Shown one piece after another: positions 35,084 to 43,620 of a stretch of DNA of 64,000 nucleotides. Below the pieces are notes generated by a model. It did not search any database. It saw nothing but the letters and a program-made list of their open reading frames with translations, and was not told where the DNA came from. The translations under genes and the position numbers were made by a program. The stretch covers positions 1 to 64,000 of the forward strand of contig JAUNLJ010000008.1 in NCBI GenBank assembly GCA_030532305.1, given 5' to 3'. Within the stretch, counting starts at the first letter, position 1. Each line of letters opens with the position of its first letter. The stretch comes from Tissierellia bacterium (GTDB taxonomy: Bacteria > Bacillota > Clostridia > Tissierellales > Peptoniphilaceae).

Positions 35084-35113
35084 GGCCTAAGGATTTTTCC
35101 TTAGGCCCTTTTT
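35084..35113. terminator. Terminator between xth and bioY
   Basis: GGCCTAAGGA pairs with TCCTTAGGCC around TTTT, followed by CTTTTT. It is strong for the plus-strand gene and overlaps the bioY stop codon. Confidence 0.8.
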
Positions 35114-35642
35114 ATGGCCGCCCCTCCCCGGCTGGACCCATAAGGGGATAGAGCCTTTTAGCCAAGACATAGGCCAAAACCGCCTTAAGGATATCTCCAG
35201 GAATAAAGAGGAAAAAACCTGAGGTCAAGATGGCCATAAGGCCCAGGCCAGAGCCCTTGAGGCCGTTTAAAATAAAGGCCATATAGGGCAGGCCCACCAG
35301 GTAGGGTAGAAGAGAGGCCAAGAGGATGGCCACCAGGAGGTTTTTTTGGGTCCTAGGCCGGGAGGACAGGTAGAAAGAAGCAAGGCCCGCCGCCAGGATA
35401 AAGCCCAGCAAAAAACCAAAGGAGGGGGTGACCAAGATTTGCCCCCCTTGGAGGAAGACCTTTAAAAGTAGGTGGAGGCCCATGGCCAAAAAGGCCTCCC
35501 CAGGAAGCAAAAGAAGGCCCGTTAAAATCACCAGGGTGGTTTGAAAGGTTATGGGCACCGGCCCCATGGGGATAGAAATCAGGCCACTAATAAAGGTGAG
35601 GACGGCAAAAAGAGCCACCCGGGTCATTGGTCTAGCTTGCAT
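35112..35642 (-). CDS. bioY: BioY family biotin transporter S-component
   Basis: About 176 residues, six hydrophobic helices. Family motifs: PMGPVPITFQTTLVILTGLLL and a glycine-rich GGQILVTPSFGFLLGF segment. BioY is the substrate-binding membrane subunit of the ECF biotin importer. The shared energising module (ecfA/ecfT) is not in this window. The ATG at 35640-35642 is preferred to an in-frame TTG at 35660 because GAAGGGACG lies between them. The upstream dyad GTTTAC-N14-GTAAAC could be a repressor site. Confidence 0.92.
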   Translation of the reverse strand: MQARPMTRVALFAVLTFISGLISIPMGPVPITFQTTLVILTGLLLLPGEAFLAMGLHLLLKVFLQGGQILVTPSFGFLLGFILAAGLASFYLSSRPRTQKNLLVAILLASLLPYLVGLPYMAFILNGLKGSGLGLMAILTSGFFLFIPGDILKAVLAYVLAKRLYPLMGPAGEGRP

Positions 35643-35669
35643 AAAAACACGTCCCTTCAAATAAAATAA

Positions 35670-35695
35670 GTTTACTATTAATAACTATTGTAAAC
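35670..35695. promoter_or_regulatory. Dyad upstream of bioY, candidate biotin-repressor operator
   Basis: GTTTAC (35670-35675) and GTAAAC (35690-35695) are separated by 14 bases, just upstream of the bioY ribosome-binding site. Arm sequence and spacing recall BirA-type sites, but the arm order is inverted relative to the TTGTAAACC...GGTTTACAA form, so the assignment is tentative. Confidence 0.35.
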
Positions 35696-35789
35696 CTAAC
35701 AGACCCACTTGTACAGGCCTGAAAAAAGGGAAGAGCTTTGCAAGGGAAGGGAGTAAATTAAAAGAAGTTTAAAAAAACCTAGAAGAGCT

Positions 35790-35808
35790 TATAATATTAA
35801 GATATAAT
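35790..35808 (+). promoter_or_regulatory. Tandem -10 boxes of the cas operon
   Basis: TATAAT occurs at 35790-35795 and again at 35803-35808. The nearest -35-like hexamer is GTTTAA at 35767-35772 (17 bases before the first). The remaining leader to cas6 (about 125 bases) contains an ACCCTGG/CCAGGG inverted repeat around an A/T-rich loop. Confidence 0.45.
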
Positions 35809-35934
35809 AGATAGGAAAGACCCTGGGGAAAGAAAAAATCTTTTAAATAAGAGAAAACCTTTTACCAGGGACCCACCTTAGGAAAAGGCAGCTTTAGTTT
35901 TCCTAGGATTTACAAACCATGGGAGGTGACCCCG

Positions 35935-36654
35935 GTGAAATATATTGCACGCTTTAGCTTGAAAGATCCCTTATTGCCATCAGACTATCGGCCTATTTTT
36001 GTTAGCTTTTTTAAAAAGGCCCTGTCTGACCATATGGAGGGATATTTTTATGAGGATTTTTATGGGGAAGGGGCCAAGAAAAAGGACCTCTGCTGGTCCC
36101 TTAGGTTGGGTCAGCCCAAGTTTGAAGGCCGGCAGATTAGGCTGGGCCAAAAAGACATGGACATGACCCTCAAGTTTCAGGGGCCTAAGGCAGCCAGCCT
36201 TTATTTTACGGCCCTCCTCAAGATGAAGGGGAAGGACTTTCCCATTGGCTTGGGCAACACCATGGTCCTTAAGTCTCTTCGTTTGGTCCCAGAAAAGGAC
36301 ATCCTGGGAGACGTGGCCCTCTTTAAGATCCTAAGCCCCCTCTGCCTAAGAAAGCACGATAGGACCACCAACAAGGATCGGTATCTTACTGTGGAGGAAG
36401 AAGATTTTGAAGTAGTCTTCAAGGAAAAGCTCAGGGAAGAGCGGCCGGACCTAGATCAGGAAATCCAAGACCTGGTCCTAGATTTTTCCAAGCTAAAGAA
36501 GATCGTGGTCCCAGCCTATAAGATCCCCATAGACTGTAGCCTGGGGACCTTCCTGGCCCAGGGAGACAAGGCCCTCCTTAACCATATCCAGCATGGCGGA
36601 CTGGGGAGCAGACGGGCCAGTGGCTTTGGTTTGGTTGAGAATATCTATATATAG
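35935..36654 (+). CDS. cas6: CRISPR-associated endoribonuclease Cas6
   Basis: About 239 residues. Cuts the pre-crRNA inside each repeat to leave an 8-base 5' handle. The C-terminal glycine-rich loop GGLGSRRASGFGLVE is the Cas6 hallmark. The N-terminus (KYIARFSLKDPLLPSDYRPIF) has the first ferredoxin-like fold with the LPSDYR turn seen in subtype I-B Cas6. Start choice: a GTG at 35926 overlaps GGGAGGTG, so the GTG at 35935 is the better initiator. It is first gene of the cas operon; the next start is 11 bases beyond its stop. Confidence 0.9.
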   Translation: MKYIARFSLKDPLLPSDYRPIFVSFFKKALSDHMEGYFYEDFYGEGAKKKDLCWSLRLGQPKFEGRQIRLGQKDMDMTLKFQGPKAASLYFTALLKMKGKDFPIGLGNTMVLKSLRLVPEKDILGDVALFKILSPLCLRKHDRTTNKDRYLTVEEEDFEVVFKEKLREERPDLDQEIQDLVLDFSKLKKIVVPAYKIPIDCSLGTFLAQGDKALLNHIQHGGLGSRRASGFGLVENIYI

Positions 36655-36665
36655 GAGGTGGTTCT

Positions 36666-38186
36666 TTGATACAAGAGGGTGAATTTATAAAAAAAGGGAT
36701 CCCCTATGATAGGAAGATCCTGCCTTCAGACTGGCGGTTTTCTGCCGCCCTGGTGGGCCTAGAACGCTACTTAAAGAAGATGGGCCGGCCCTATGCCTAT
36801 GACAGGGAGGCCCTCTACTATAATTATGAGGACGTCACCGACGACAGGGCCTATGCCCAGTATGTAGAAAAGCGGTATGAGGACATTCTGGACCATAGGA
36901 AGTTAGAAAAACTCTTGACTAAGGAAGACCTCAGCCAGGAGGAAAAAAAGGAGGCCCAGAGCCTCTTAAAAACTAAGTCGGGCATGAAAAAGTACCTGGG
37001 CCAGCTTAGCCTAGAGAACCCGGACCAGGTCCTAGAAACCATCGAGGACAAGAGGACCCCACTGACCCTAAACCTCTTTAAGTTTTCCCAAAGTGGCTAC
37101 CGGAAATTTGCCAACGAGAGCTTATTTTTAGGCAGCAAGGAAGACCTCCGGCGAAATAGCCGAGAAGACATCTGCCGGCTAAGGGGCTATTCGGAAGACA
37201 TGGGACGGAAGACCAATTCTTTAGGCTTTGCCTTTAAAAAGAGGGCCCGGGAGGTCCAAGACTGGGTGGAATTTGACTTTATTCCCTTTGCCTTTACACG
37301 AAGCCGGGAGGCCATCTTTCTTAACAACAATGCCAGCATTGAAAATCTGATTAAAAGCAACCGGCTTTTGGACCTGGAGTTAGAGGCCCAGGCCCAGGAG
37401 GCTAAGGAACAGAATAAGACGGCCCAGGACTTCCGGTCCCTGATCTTTTACCAGGTCCAGGAGGGGTCCATCTTCCTAAACTATGATGTGGAAGTCATCC
37501 TAAAATCCATGGAGAGGGACTTTTATGAAAGTCTCTTTGTAAGACAAGAGGCCGTTAGGATCTTTGAAGACCTGGGCCGGATAGATAGGGACAAGGGCTA
37601 TATCAAGTTGGCCCTTAAAAGAAGAATTAGAATCCGGGATAATGACTATATAAATATTATGGAAGAGGTCACCCAGGCCATCCTAGGCCTATGTGTCCTA
37701 GACCCCCTTATTGTCTACCTCTTAAGGGATGACATGGAAGAGAAGAAGGGCGACCAAAAAAAGGCAAGCAATGGTTTTGTCATCAGTCAACTGATTCGGA
37801 TTAACCGTCTTATTTACAACTACTTGTACCAGGAGGGAGAGGCCATGACGCCGTCAAAGAAAAGTTACTACACCAGACAGTTTATTAATGCCGGAGCATC
37901 TGCTGAGGCCGTTAAGGCCGTCTTTAGAAAGAGAGGGACCCTCCATAAGCTAGATAGCTATAGGGCCAAGCTTATTGGGGCCCTATCAGCCAGAGACACC
38001 CGCCGGGTCTATGATATTATGCTCCAGCTATCTTCCTATGCCCAGGTCCCCTTTGAATTTATGGACCTCCTTTATGAAGATTTTGACCAACATAGTAACC
38101 TGGTCTACCAGTTTACCAACCAGCTCAACGACTTTAGGAAAGTAGAAAACCCTGAAGAAAATACCAAGGAGGCCCACCATGAATAA
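36666..38186 (+). CDS. cas8b: Type I-B Cascade large subunit Cas8 (Cst1-like)
   Basis: 506 residues. Assigned chiefly by position, since it lies between cas6 and cas7 exactly where Cas8b1/Cst1 lies in Tneap-type I-B loci (cas6-cas8-cas7-cas5-cas3-cas4-cas1-cas2). N-terminus: ILPSDWRFSAALVGLERYL. The protein is highly charged and helical. The CxxC pairs common in Cst1 proteins are not seen, so the zinc site may be absent. Cas8 recognises the PAM and helps recruit Cas3. TTG start at 36666 with AGGAGG seven bases upstream. Overlaps cas7 by eight bases. Confidence 0.78.
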   Translation: MIQEGEFIKKGIPYDRKILPSDWRFSAALVGLERYLKKMGRPYAYDREALYYNYEDVTDDRAYAQYVEKRYEDILDHRKLEKLLTKEDLSQEEKKEAQSLLKTKSGMKKYLGQLSLENPDQVLETIEDKRTPLTLNLFKFSQSGYRKFANESLFLGSKEDLRRNSREDICRLRGYSEDMGRKTNSLGFAFKKRAREVQDWVEFDFIPFAFTRSREAIFLNNNASIENLIKSNRLLDLELEAQAQEAKEQNKTAQDFRSLIFYQVQEGSIFLNYDVEVILKSMERDFYESLFVRQEAVRIFEDLGRIDRDKGYIKLALKRRIRIRDNDYINIMEEVTQAILGLCVLDPLIVYLLRDDMEEKKGDQKKASNGFVISQLIRINRLIYNYLYQEGEAMTPSKKSYYTRQFINAGASAEAVKAVFRKRGTLHKLDSYRAKLIGALSARDTRRVYDIMLQLSSYAQVPFEFMDLLYEDFDQHSNLVYQFTNQLNDFRKVENPEENTKEAHHE

Positions 38187-39084
38187 AGCATTAACCCTAA
38201 CCATTATTGCCCGTATGACTGCCAACTATGGAGAAGGTCTAGGAAACATAGGCAGTGTCCAAAAGGTCTTTAAAAATGGCAAGGCCTATGCCATCCGGTC
38301 CCGGGAGAGCATAAAAAATGCCCTTATGGTCCAGTCTGGCCTCTATGACGACCTGGAGGTGGATGTGGGGAAGAACGTCACCCAAAAGACTGTAAATGAG
38401 GATAAAAACGCCAGCAATTCTCCCGCCCTAGAAGGGGGCTATATGAATACGGCCGACAAGAGTGAGGGGGGAACCACCAAGATCAGAAAGAGTTCCTTCT
38501 ACCTGACCGATGCCATTGACTTTGACCCCTTTATCAATGAAACCCGCTTCCACAACAACCTATTCTTGGCCCAAACCAGTGCCAAGCAGCAGGGGATCAA
38601 CCTTCAAGAGGGGGCCAAGGAAGCTGGCCTTATGCCCTACCAATATGAATATAGCAAGAGCCTAAAGGCCTACTCCATGACCATAGACTTAGACCGGATA
38701 GGGGTCGATGACAATTTCCATGACCAGGCAGATCCAAAAGAGCGGGCCAGACGGGTTCATGCCCTCTTAGACGGGGTGGCCAACCTGTCCCTAGTAGTTA
38801 GGGGAAACCTAGACAATGCCGAGCCCCTCTTTATCGTAGGAGGCCTGGGGGATAAGAAGACCCACTATTTTGAAAATGTCATTAGCCTAGAGGACCAAAA
38901 GCTAAAGATCAGCCAAGACCTAAAGGACAAGCTGGACAAGGGCTACCAAACAGGCCTTTTAAGGGGAGGGAACTTTGCCAACGAGGAGGCCATAGAAAAG
39001 GAACTTAGCCCCCTCAAGATGGACGACTTCTTTAAAAAACTAAAAGACGAGGTGACCGCCTACTATGAAGGTCTTGAGGATTAA
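38179..39084 (+). CDS. cas7: Type I-B CRISPR protein Cas7 (Cst2/DevR)
   Basis: 301 residues. Backbone subunit of Cascade that coats the crRNA spacer. The start NKALTLTIIARMTANYGEG and the following segments match the Cst2/DevR group, as does SLVVRGNLDNAEPLFIVGG near residues 197-215. Several copies assemble per complex. The ATG at 38179 lies inside the cas8 end, and its own last 20 bases contain the cas5 start, so cas8, cas7 and cas5 are tightly coupled. Confidence 0.9.
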   Translation: MNKALTLTIIARMTANYGEGLGNIGSVQKVFKNGKAYAIRSRESIKNALMVQSGLYDDLEVDVGKNVTQKTVNEDKNASNSPALEGGYMNTADKSEGGTTKIRKSSFYLTDAIDFDPFINETRFHNNLFLAQTSAKQQGINLQEGAKEAGLMPYQYEYSKSLKAYSMTIDLDRIGVDDNFHDQADPKERARRVHALLDGVANLSLVVRGNLDNAEPLFIVGGLGDKKTHYFENVISLEDQKLKISQDLKDKLDKGYQTGLLRGGNFANEEAIEKELSPLKMDDFFKKLKDEVTAYYEGLED

Positions 39085-40222
39085 GCTTAGACAGAGCCAG
39101 GCCTCCTTTGCCAAGGAAGAAACCACCACCAACCGGATGACCTACCCCCTCCCCCCCTATTCCACGGTGATAGGGGCCCTCCATGCTACCTGTGGCTACG
39201 AGACCTACCACCCCATGGACCTGTCCATTCAAGGTAAGTTTGGGTCCATGCAGAGGGAAATGTATGTGGGCCATGCCTTCCTAAATTCCACCCAAGACGA
39301 TAGGAACCTCCTGGTCTACCTCAAGGACCCTAATTATTTATCGGCGGGCCTTAGCCTGGTAGGCCAGGGCCTAAAGACCCAGGGGAATAGTTTCTTGAAA
39401 AACCAGACCGTAAGGATTGACAATGAGGCCCTCTACCAACACTACCTGGACCTAAATAAAAAGAAAAAGGCCCTAGAAGAAGAAAAAAAGGCCTTAAAGG
39501 TCCATGTGGATTCCCTAAAGGCCCATGAGAAGGCCTTAAAGGAAAAGCAGAAGAAAGTGGATAAGAAGTCCCAGGCCTTTGAGGACCTAAAAAAAGAAAT
39601 AAAGGACACCCAGCTCATCTATAAGACCCTAAATAAGGACTTTAAGGACAGGGAAATCCGGGAATACAAGGAGCCCTATTCCCACTTTAGGACCCTGGTC
39701 AAGGCCCCCAAATACCAGGAAGTCCTCTACGACCTGGACCTGGTCATCCATATCCGGGCCCAGGAAGAAACCCTAAAGGACATCCAGAAAAATATTAACA
39801 ACCTGGTCTGTCTGGGCCGGAGTGAAGACTTTATTGACCTGGTGGACATAGGCATGGTGGACCTGGTCCCCCTAAAGAAAACTACTGGTCTTTTGAATAA
39901 TTACAAGATCTATGTCAACCTAGACCGGATCAACCAAAATAGCCTAGAAGGCATGGATAAGGAGGAGGGACCTGTGGATAGGGCCTACTGCCCTCCAGAA
40001 GATGAGGCTGCCGAGGAAGATAAACCCTTTTTCTATAAGGAGGGCAACCAGAAACGCCAGGCCAAGGGGACCGTCTATTATGTCAATAAGGACTACCGGA
40101 TAGAAGGGGGCAAGCGGGTCTTTAACCGGATCCCCTGCCTCTATACCTCTGCCATAGGGGCCGATGAAGAGAGTGAAGGGGTCTATATGGATTCAGAGGG
40201 CTACCTAACAGACTTTAACTAA
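39065..40222 (+). CDS. cas5: Type I-B CRISPR protein Cas5 with a coiled-coil insertion
   Basis: 385 residues, longer than the roughly 220-260 usual for Cas5. The N-terminal fold is typical (MKVLRIKLRQSQASFAKEET, YPLPPYSTVIGALHATCGY). The conserved LGRSEDFIDLVD block near 250 confirms Cas5, which caps the 5' handle of the crRNA. Between them, residues about 121-195 are almost entirely Lys/Glu/Leu heptads (KKKKALEEEKKALK, EKALKEKQKKVDKK), a predicted coiled coil. A further acidic stretch (PPEDEAAEEDKP) occurs near 320. The insertion falls where Cas5 has its thumb. Overlaps cas7 by 20 bases. Confidence 0.88.
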   Translation: MKVLRIKLRQSQASFAKEETTTNRMTYPLPPYSTVIGALHATCGYETYHPMDLSIQGKFGSMQREMYVGHAFLNSTQDDRNLLVYLKDPNYLSAGLSLVGQGLKTQGNSFLKNQTVRIDNEALYQHYLDLNKKKKALEEEKKALKVHVDSLKAHEKALKEKQKKVDKKSQAFEDLKKEIKDTQLIYKTLNKDFKDREIREYKEPYSHFRTLVKAPKYQEVLYDLDLVIHIRAQEETLKDIQKNINNLVCLGRSEDFIDLVDIGMVDLVPLKKTTGLLNNYKIYVNLDRINQNSLEGMDKEEGPVDRAYCPPEDEAAEEDKPFFYKEGNQKRQAKGTVYYVNKDYRIEGGKRVFNRIPCLYTSAIGADEESEGVYMDSEGYLTDFN

Positions 40223-40232
40223 GGAGGAAACC

Positions 40233-42503
40233 ATGGAGACCCCACTAGCGGACTATTATAGCAAGCTTTTAGCCAAACCCCAGGAAAGCATCCAGGACCA
40301 CACCCAGAGGGTCCTGGAAAACTATGAAATTCTTAGGGACCTGGCCTATATCAAGGACCCAGACCTCCTAGACTGCCTTAGACTAGCCTGCTACTACCAC
40401 GACAGTGGGAAAATCAATCCCCATTTCCAAGACCGGCTAAAAAATGGAGGTCGCTTTAATGAAACCAGGGAGGTGGGCCACAATATCCTGTCTGCCCACT
40501 TGGTGGCCCTCTTTATAGAAGAAGAGACCCAGGAGAAAAAAGACCTGATCACCAATGCCATCCTAAACCACCACCACTACCGGGGCAACTATGACATCCT
40601 ATATGACCAGAGGGACCTGGTGGAAGAAAACCTAAGGACCATCAATGAGGACCTTCTGAAAATAGACCCGGACCGCTATGAACAAAAGGTCATCAAGGCC
40701 CTTAAAAGTAGGCGGCTGGGCCGGTTAAACCGGCTCCAAAGCAAGGGGACCTATATTATTTTAAAGGGCCTCTTAAACAAGTGCGACTATTCGGCCAGCG
40801 CCCACCTGCCCTGCGAAGTGGAGAATGACTTTTTAAAGGAGGCCTTGGAAGGCCTCCCCTACCAGTGGAATGATATGCAGACCTTCTGCCAAGACCACCA
40901 GGACAAGAACCTGATTATTCGAGCCTCCACCGGCCTAGGCAAGACCGAGGGGTCCCTCCTTTGGGCAGGCAACCGGAAGATCTTCTATGTCCTCCCCTTA
41001 AGAACCGCCCTAAATGCCATGTATAGCCGGATTAGGGACCTGGTCCCCCAGGATAGAGAGGACCGGGTGGGCCTTCTTCATGGAGAAAGCCTAGGGGTCT
41101 ACCTAAAAGAGGGCGCCCTCACCCAAGAGACAGCCCAGCTGGAAAATGAAAAGCTCGTTGGCTACTACAAGAGGACCAAAAACCTCTCCCTCCCTGTGAC
41201 TGTGGCCACCCCCGACCAGCTCTTTGACTTTGTCTTTAAGTATGAAGGCTACGAGATCAAGCCAGCCACCTTCTCCTATGCCAGCTTTATTATTGACGAG
41301 ATCCAGGCCTATAGCCCCGACATCCTGGCCTATACCCTAGAGGCCATTAAAAGGCTCCATAGGCTAGGCAGCCGCTTTGCCATCTTTACAGCCACCCTGG
41401 CCCCCTTTGTTAGGGACCTTCTAGTGGACGACCAGCTAGCCCAGTCTCTGGTGGAAGGAGATTACCTGTCCCCCCTAAAAAGACACCGGATACGGGTCCT
41501 AGAAGAGGCCATATCTGCTAAAAAGATCCTAGAGACCCTAAAAGACCAGCCAGGCCTAAGCTCAGGTCTGGTCATCTGCAACACCGTCAAGGGAGCCCAG
41601 GCCCTCTACCAAGACCTAAAGGAAGGCCTAGACCCAGAGGCCTATGACCTCCAGCTCCTTCACGCTAAGTTTATAGGCAAGGACCGGCAGAAAAAGGAAG
41701 AGAAAATCCTAGAGGATGGTCAAGCAGATAAAAAGAGGGAAAAAACCACCCTCTGGGTTACCACCCAAATTGTGGAAGCCAGCCTAGATATAGACTTTGA
41801 TATCCTCTTTACAGAACTATCAGAACTCCTAGGCCTCTTCCAAAGGCTAGGCCGCTGCCACAGGAAAAGGCCTGTTAGGGAAGGCTTCTTCAACGTCCAC
41901 ATCTTCACCAAGATAGAGGACAAGCTCCTGTCCAAGGACCTAGGCTTCATTGACCGGGGCCTCTACAATCTGAGCCGGGAGGCCTTAAGGGCCCAGGGAG
42001 ACGGCCTTATCACTGAAAAAGACAAGGCAGACCTGATCAAGGACTACCTGACCACGGAAAAACTAAGGGCCCAAGGAGAAAGTAACTTCCTAGACCTGTA
42101 TGAGAAAAAAATAGACTATATTCGAAGCCTGGGGATTGGCATCAAGGATAAGGCAGAGGTCCAAAGGGAATTTAGGAACATTATCTCCTTTAAGGCCATC
42201 CCTGCTGCCCTCTACTATCAAAACCCCCATATCCCTCCTCTTCTCCAAGAGATCCATAGGCTAGAGACCCAGATAAAAGAAGCCCGGACTAAAGAGACCA
42301 GCAAGGAAGACCTCCTAGCCCTGAGAAAAGACCTCTTCATGAAGAAAAACGACCTGGACCAATACACCCTAAGCCTAGAAGGCTATCGGAGGGGGAAAGA
42401 AAGCTTCTTTGTAGCCGGAGAAGAGATCTACATCACCCCCTATGCCTACACCGAAGAACTGGGCCTAGGCTGGGACCGGGAGGAAGAGGGACTTATGCTA
42501 TGA
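40233..42503 (+). CDS. cas3: CRISPR-associated helicase/nuclease Cas3 (HD + SF2 helicase)
   Basis: 756 residues. Unwinds and degrades target DNA after Cascade binding. N-terminal HD nuclease: His 23 (QDHTQRV), His 56-Asp 57 (CYYHDSGK) and NHHHYRG. Helicase: Walker A ASTGLGKTE (Lys 237), DEIQ box 355-358, TATLAP motif III, VTTQIVEASLDIDFD (motif V) and LFQRLGRCHRK (motif VI). All look intact, so interference should work. A Lys/Glu helix near 690 precedes the C-terminal domain. The last four bases (ATGA) include the start of the truncated cas4. Confidence 0.95.
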   Translation: METPLADYYSKLLAKPQESIQDHTQRVLENYEILRDLAYIKDPDLLDCLRLACYYHDSGKINPHFQDRLKNGGRFNETREVGHNILSAHLVALFIEEETQEKKDLITNAILNHHHYRGNYDILYDQRDLVEENLRTINEDLLKIDPDRYEQKVIKALKSRRLGRLNRLQSKGTYIILKGLLNKCDYSASAHLPCEVENDFLKEALEGLPYQWNDMQTFCQDHQDKNLIIRASTGLGKTEGSLLWAGNRKIFYVLPLRTALNAMYSRIRDLVPQDREDRVGLLHGESLGVYLKEGALTQETAQLENEKLVGYYKRTKNLSLPVTVATPDQLFDFVFKYEGYEIKPATFSYASFIIDEIQAYSPDILAYTLEAIKRLHRLGSRFAIFTATLAPFVRDLLVDDQLAQSLVEGDYLSPLKRHRIRVLEEAISAKKILETLKDQPGLSSGLVICNTVKGAQALYQDLKEGLDPEAYDLQLLHAKFIGKDRQKKEEKILEDGQADKKREKTTLWVTTQIVEASLDIDFDILFTELSELLGLFQRLGRCHRKRPVREGFFNVHIFTKIEDKLLSKDLGFIDRGLYNLSREALRAQGDGLITEKDKADLIKDYLTTEKLRAQGESNFLDLYEKKIDYIRSLGIGIKDKAEVQREFRNIISFKAIPAALYYQNPHIPPLLQEIHRLETQIKEARTKETSKEDLLALRKDLFMKKNDLDQYTLSLEGYRRGKESFFVAGEEIYITPYAYTEELGLGWDREEEGLML

Positions 42504-42604
42504 AAGAGCCTAAGATAAGTGGCCTTCACATCTATTACTACTATGTCTGCCCTAGAAAACTCTGGTTTTATGTCCCAGGTCCAATCCCTAAGCCGGGAAA
42601 TTGA
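42500..42604 (+). pseudogene. cas4: Remnant of cas4 (N-terminal 23-24 codons only)
   Basis: The ATG at 42500 overlaps the cas3 stop (ATGA), the normal coupling of cas4 to cas3. Translation gives MKEPK then ISGLHIYYYYVCPRKLWFY, the conserved Cas4 start including the first Cys of its iron-sulfur site. After about 42571 the similarity stops, and a TGA follows at 42602-42604, giving only 34 codons. The RecB-like nuclease domain and the C-terminal cysteines are gone. The same DNA continues in another frame as the C-terminal part of cas1, so an internal deletion has joined the two genes. Confidence 0.85.
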
Positions 42605-43163
42605 AGAGGCCCAGACCATTCCGGCTCTTATGGGGATAGAGGGGAACATTCGAAAGACCTACTACCAGTCCTGGGAGATTATCATAGATAGGGACATAGA
42701 CTTTAAAAAACGGGTTAAACGTCCACCCGATAATTTGATTAACACCCTAATTTCCTATATCAATAGCCTGGTTTATACCACCACCCTATCAGAGATTTAT
42801 AAGACCCAACTAGATCCTACCCTTAGTTTCTTACATGAGCCAGGGACCAGCCGTTATTCTTTAAGTTTGGACCTGTCAGAAATTGTAAAACCCCTCATCG
42901 CTGATAGGCTTATCTTTAGCCTCCTAAATAAGAATCAGATCCAAGAAAAGCACTTTACCCAGGGCCTAAACTTCCTCCACCTAGAAGAAAAGGGGTCAAA
43001 GATTATTCTAGCCGAATACCATAAGTACCTAAAAAGGACCCTCCAAGATAAGCAACTCCAAAGGAAGGTTTCCTATCGCTATCTCATTCGTTTGGAAGCC
43101 TATAAGCTGATTAAGCATTTTTTAGGGGAAAAAGAATATCAACCCTTTGTTATGGAGTGGTAA
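42519..43163 (+). pseudogene. cas1: Truncated cas1 (C-terminal domain only)
   Basis: The frame from about 42573 encodes the helical catalytic half of Cas1: SREIEEAQTIPALMGIEGN (metal Glu), KRPPDNLINTLISYINSLVY, FLHEPGTSRYSLSLDLSE (metal His and Glu) and SYRYLIRLEAYKLIKHFLG at the end. About 197 residues remain of the usual roughly 330. The N-terminal beta-domain needed for dimerisation is missing, and the residues before 42573 are cas4 sequence read out of frame. Catalytic residues survive, but a working integrase is very unlikely. The stop is followed directly by cas2. Confidence 0.85.
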
Positions 43164-43164
43164 T

Positions 43165-43440
43165 ATGTATATAATACTAGTGTATGACATAGCTCTTGAT
43201 GACAATGGACAAAAACGATGGCGCCGTGTCTTTAAATTATGTAAGCAGTATCTTACCCATGTCCAAAATTCAGTTTTTGAAGGGGAAATTTTAGAGTCTG
43301 ACTTGTTTATCCTGGAGAAAAAGATAAAAAAAGAAATCAAAGAGTCTATAGACTCAGTTCTTATCTTTAAAAGTCGCCATGAACGCTGGCTGGAAAAGGA
43401 TGTATTAGGCCTTTATCGGGGTCCAGATATCTTTATATAG
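43165..43440 (+). CDS. cas2: CRISPR-associated protein Cas2
   Basis: 91 residues, complete. MYIILVYDIALDD (Asp 8) begins the ferredoxin fold, followed by RRVFKLCKQYLTHVQNSVFEGEI and the short C-terminal strand. Cas2 bridges two Cas1 dimers during spacer integration and has no known interference role in type I systems. An upstream in-frame TTG/ATG region from 43147 lies inside the cas1 remnant; the ATG at 43165 matches the family start. It survives although its partner cas1 is truncated, which suggests the deletion is recent. Confidence 0.92.
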   Translation: MYIILVYDIALDDNGQKRWRRVFKLCKQYLTHVQNSVFEGEILESDLFILEKKIKKEIKESIDSVLIFKSRHERWLEKDVLGLYRGPDIFI

Positions 43441-43620
43441 AGACCTGTCCACCAGGGATAGGTCCTGAAAAGGGCCCCTTAGACAAGGTCCTAGATATAG
43501 GGAAAAAAAGAGGAGTCTTGTTTACAGAACAAGAAAAAAGCTTAAGTGAGAGGTCGGAAAAAAGAAGGTCGACAAAAAAGAGGGTTAGAAGGGCATGAAA
43601 TAGGGCCTTAACCAGAAAGG
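43441..43620 (+). promoter_or_regulatory. CRISPR leader
   Basis: 180 A/G-rich bases between cas2 and the first repeat. They hold two short hairpins (GACCTGTCC/GGATAGGTC near 43441-43465 and CTTGTT/AACAAG near 43515-43531) and no gene. The leader side is set by the degenerate repeat at the far end of the array and by its position next to cas2. Confidence 0.65.

Noticed and set aside
42500-43163. A genuine, functional Cas4-Cas1 fusion protein
   Set aside because: Such fusions exist, but here the two parts are in different frames. The Cas4 part ends after 34 codons and lacks its nuclease domain, and Cas1 lacks its N-terminal domain.
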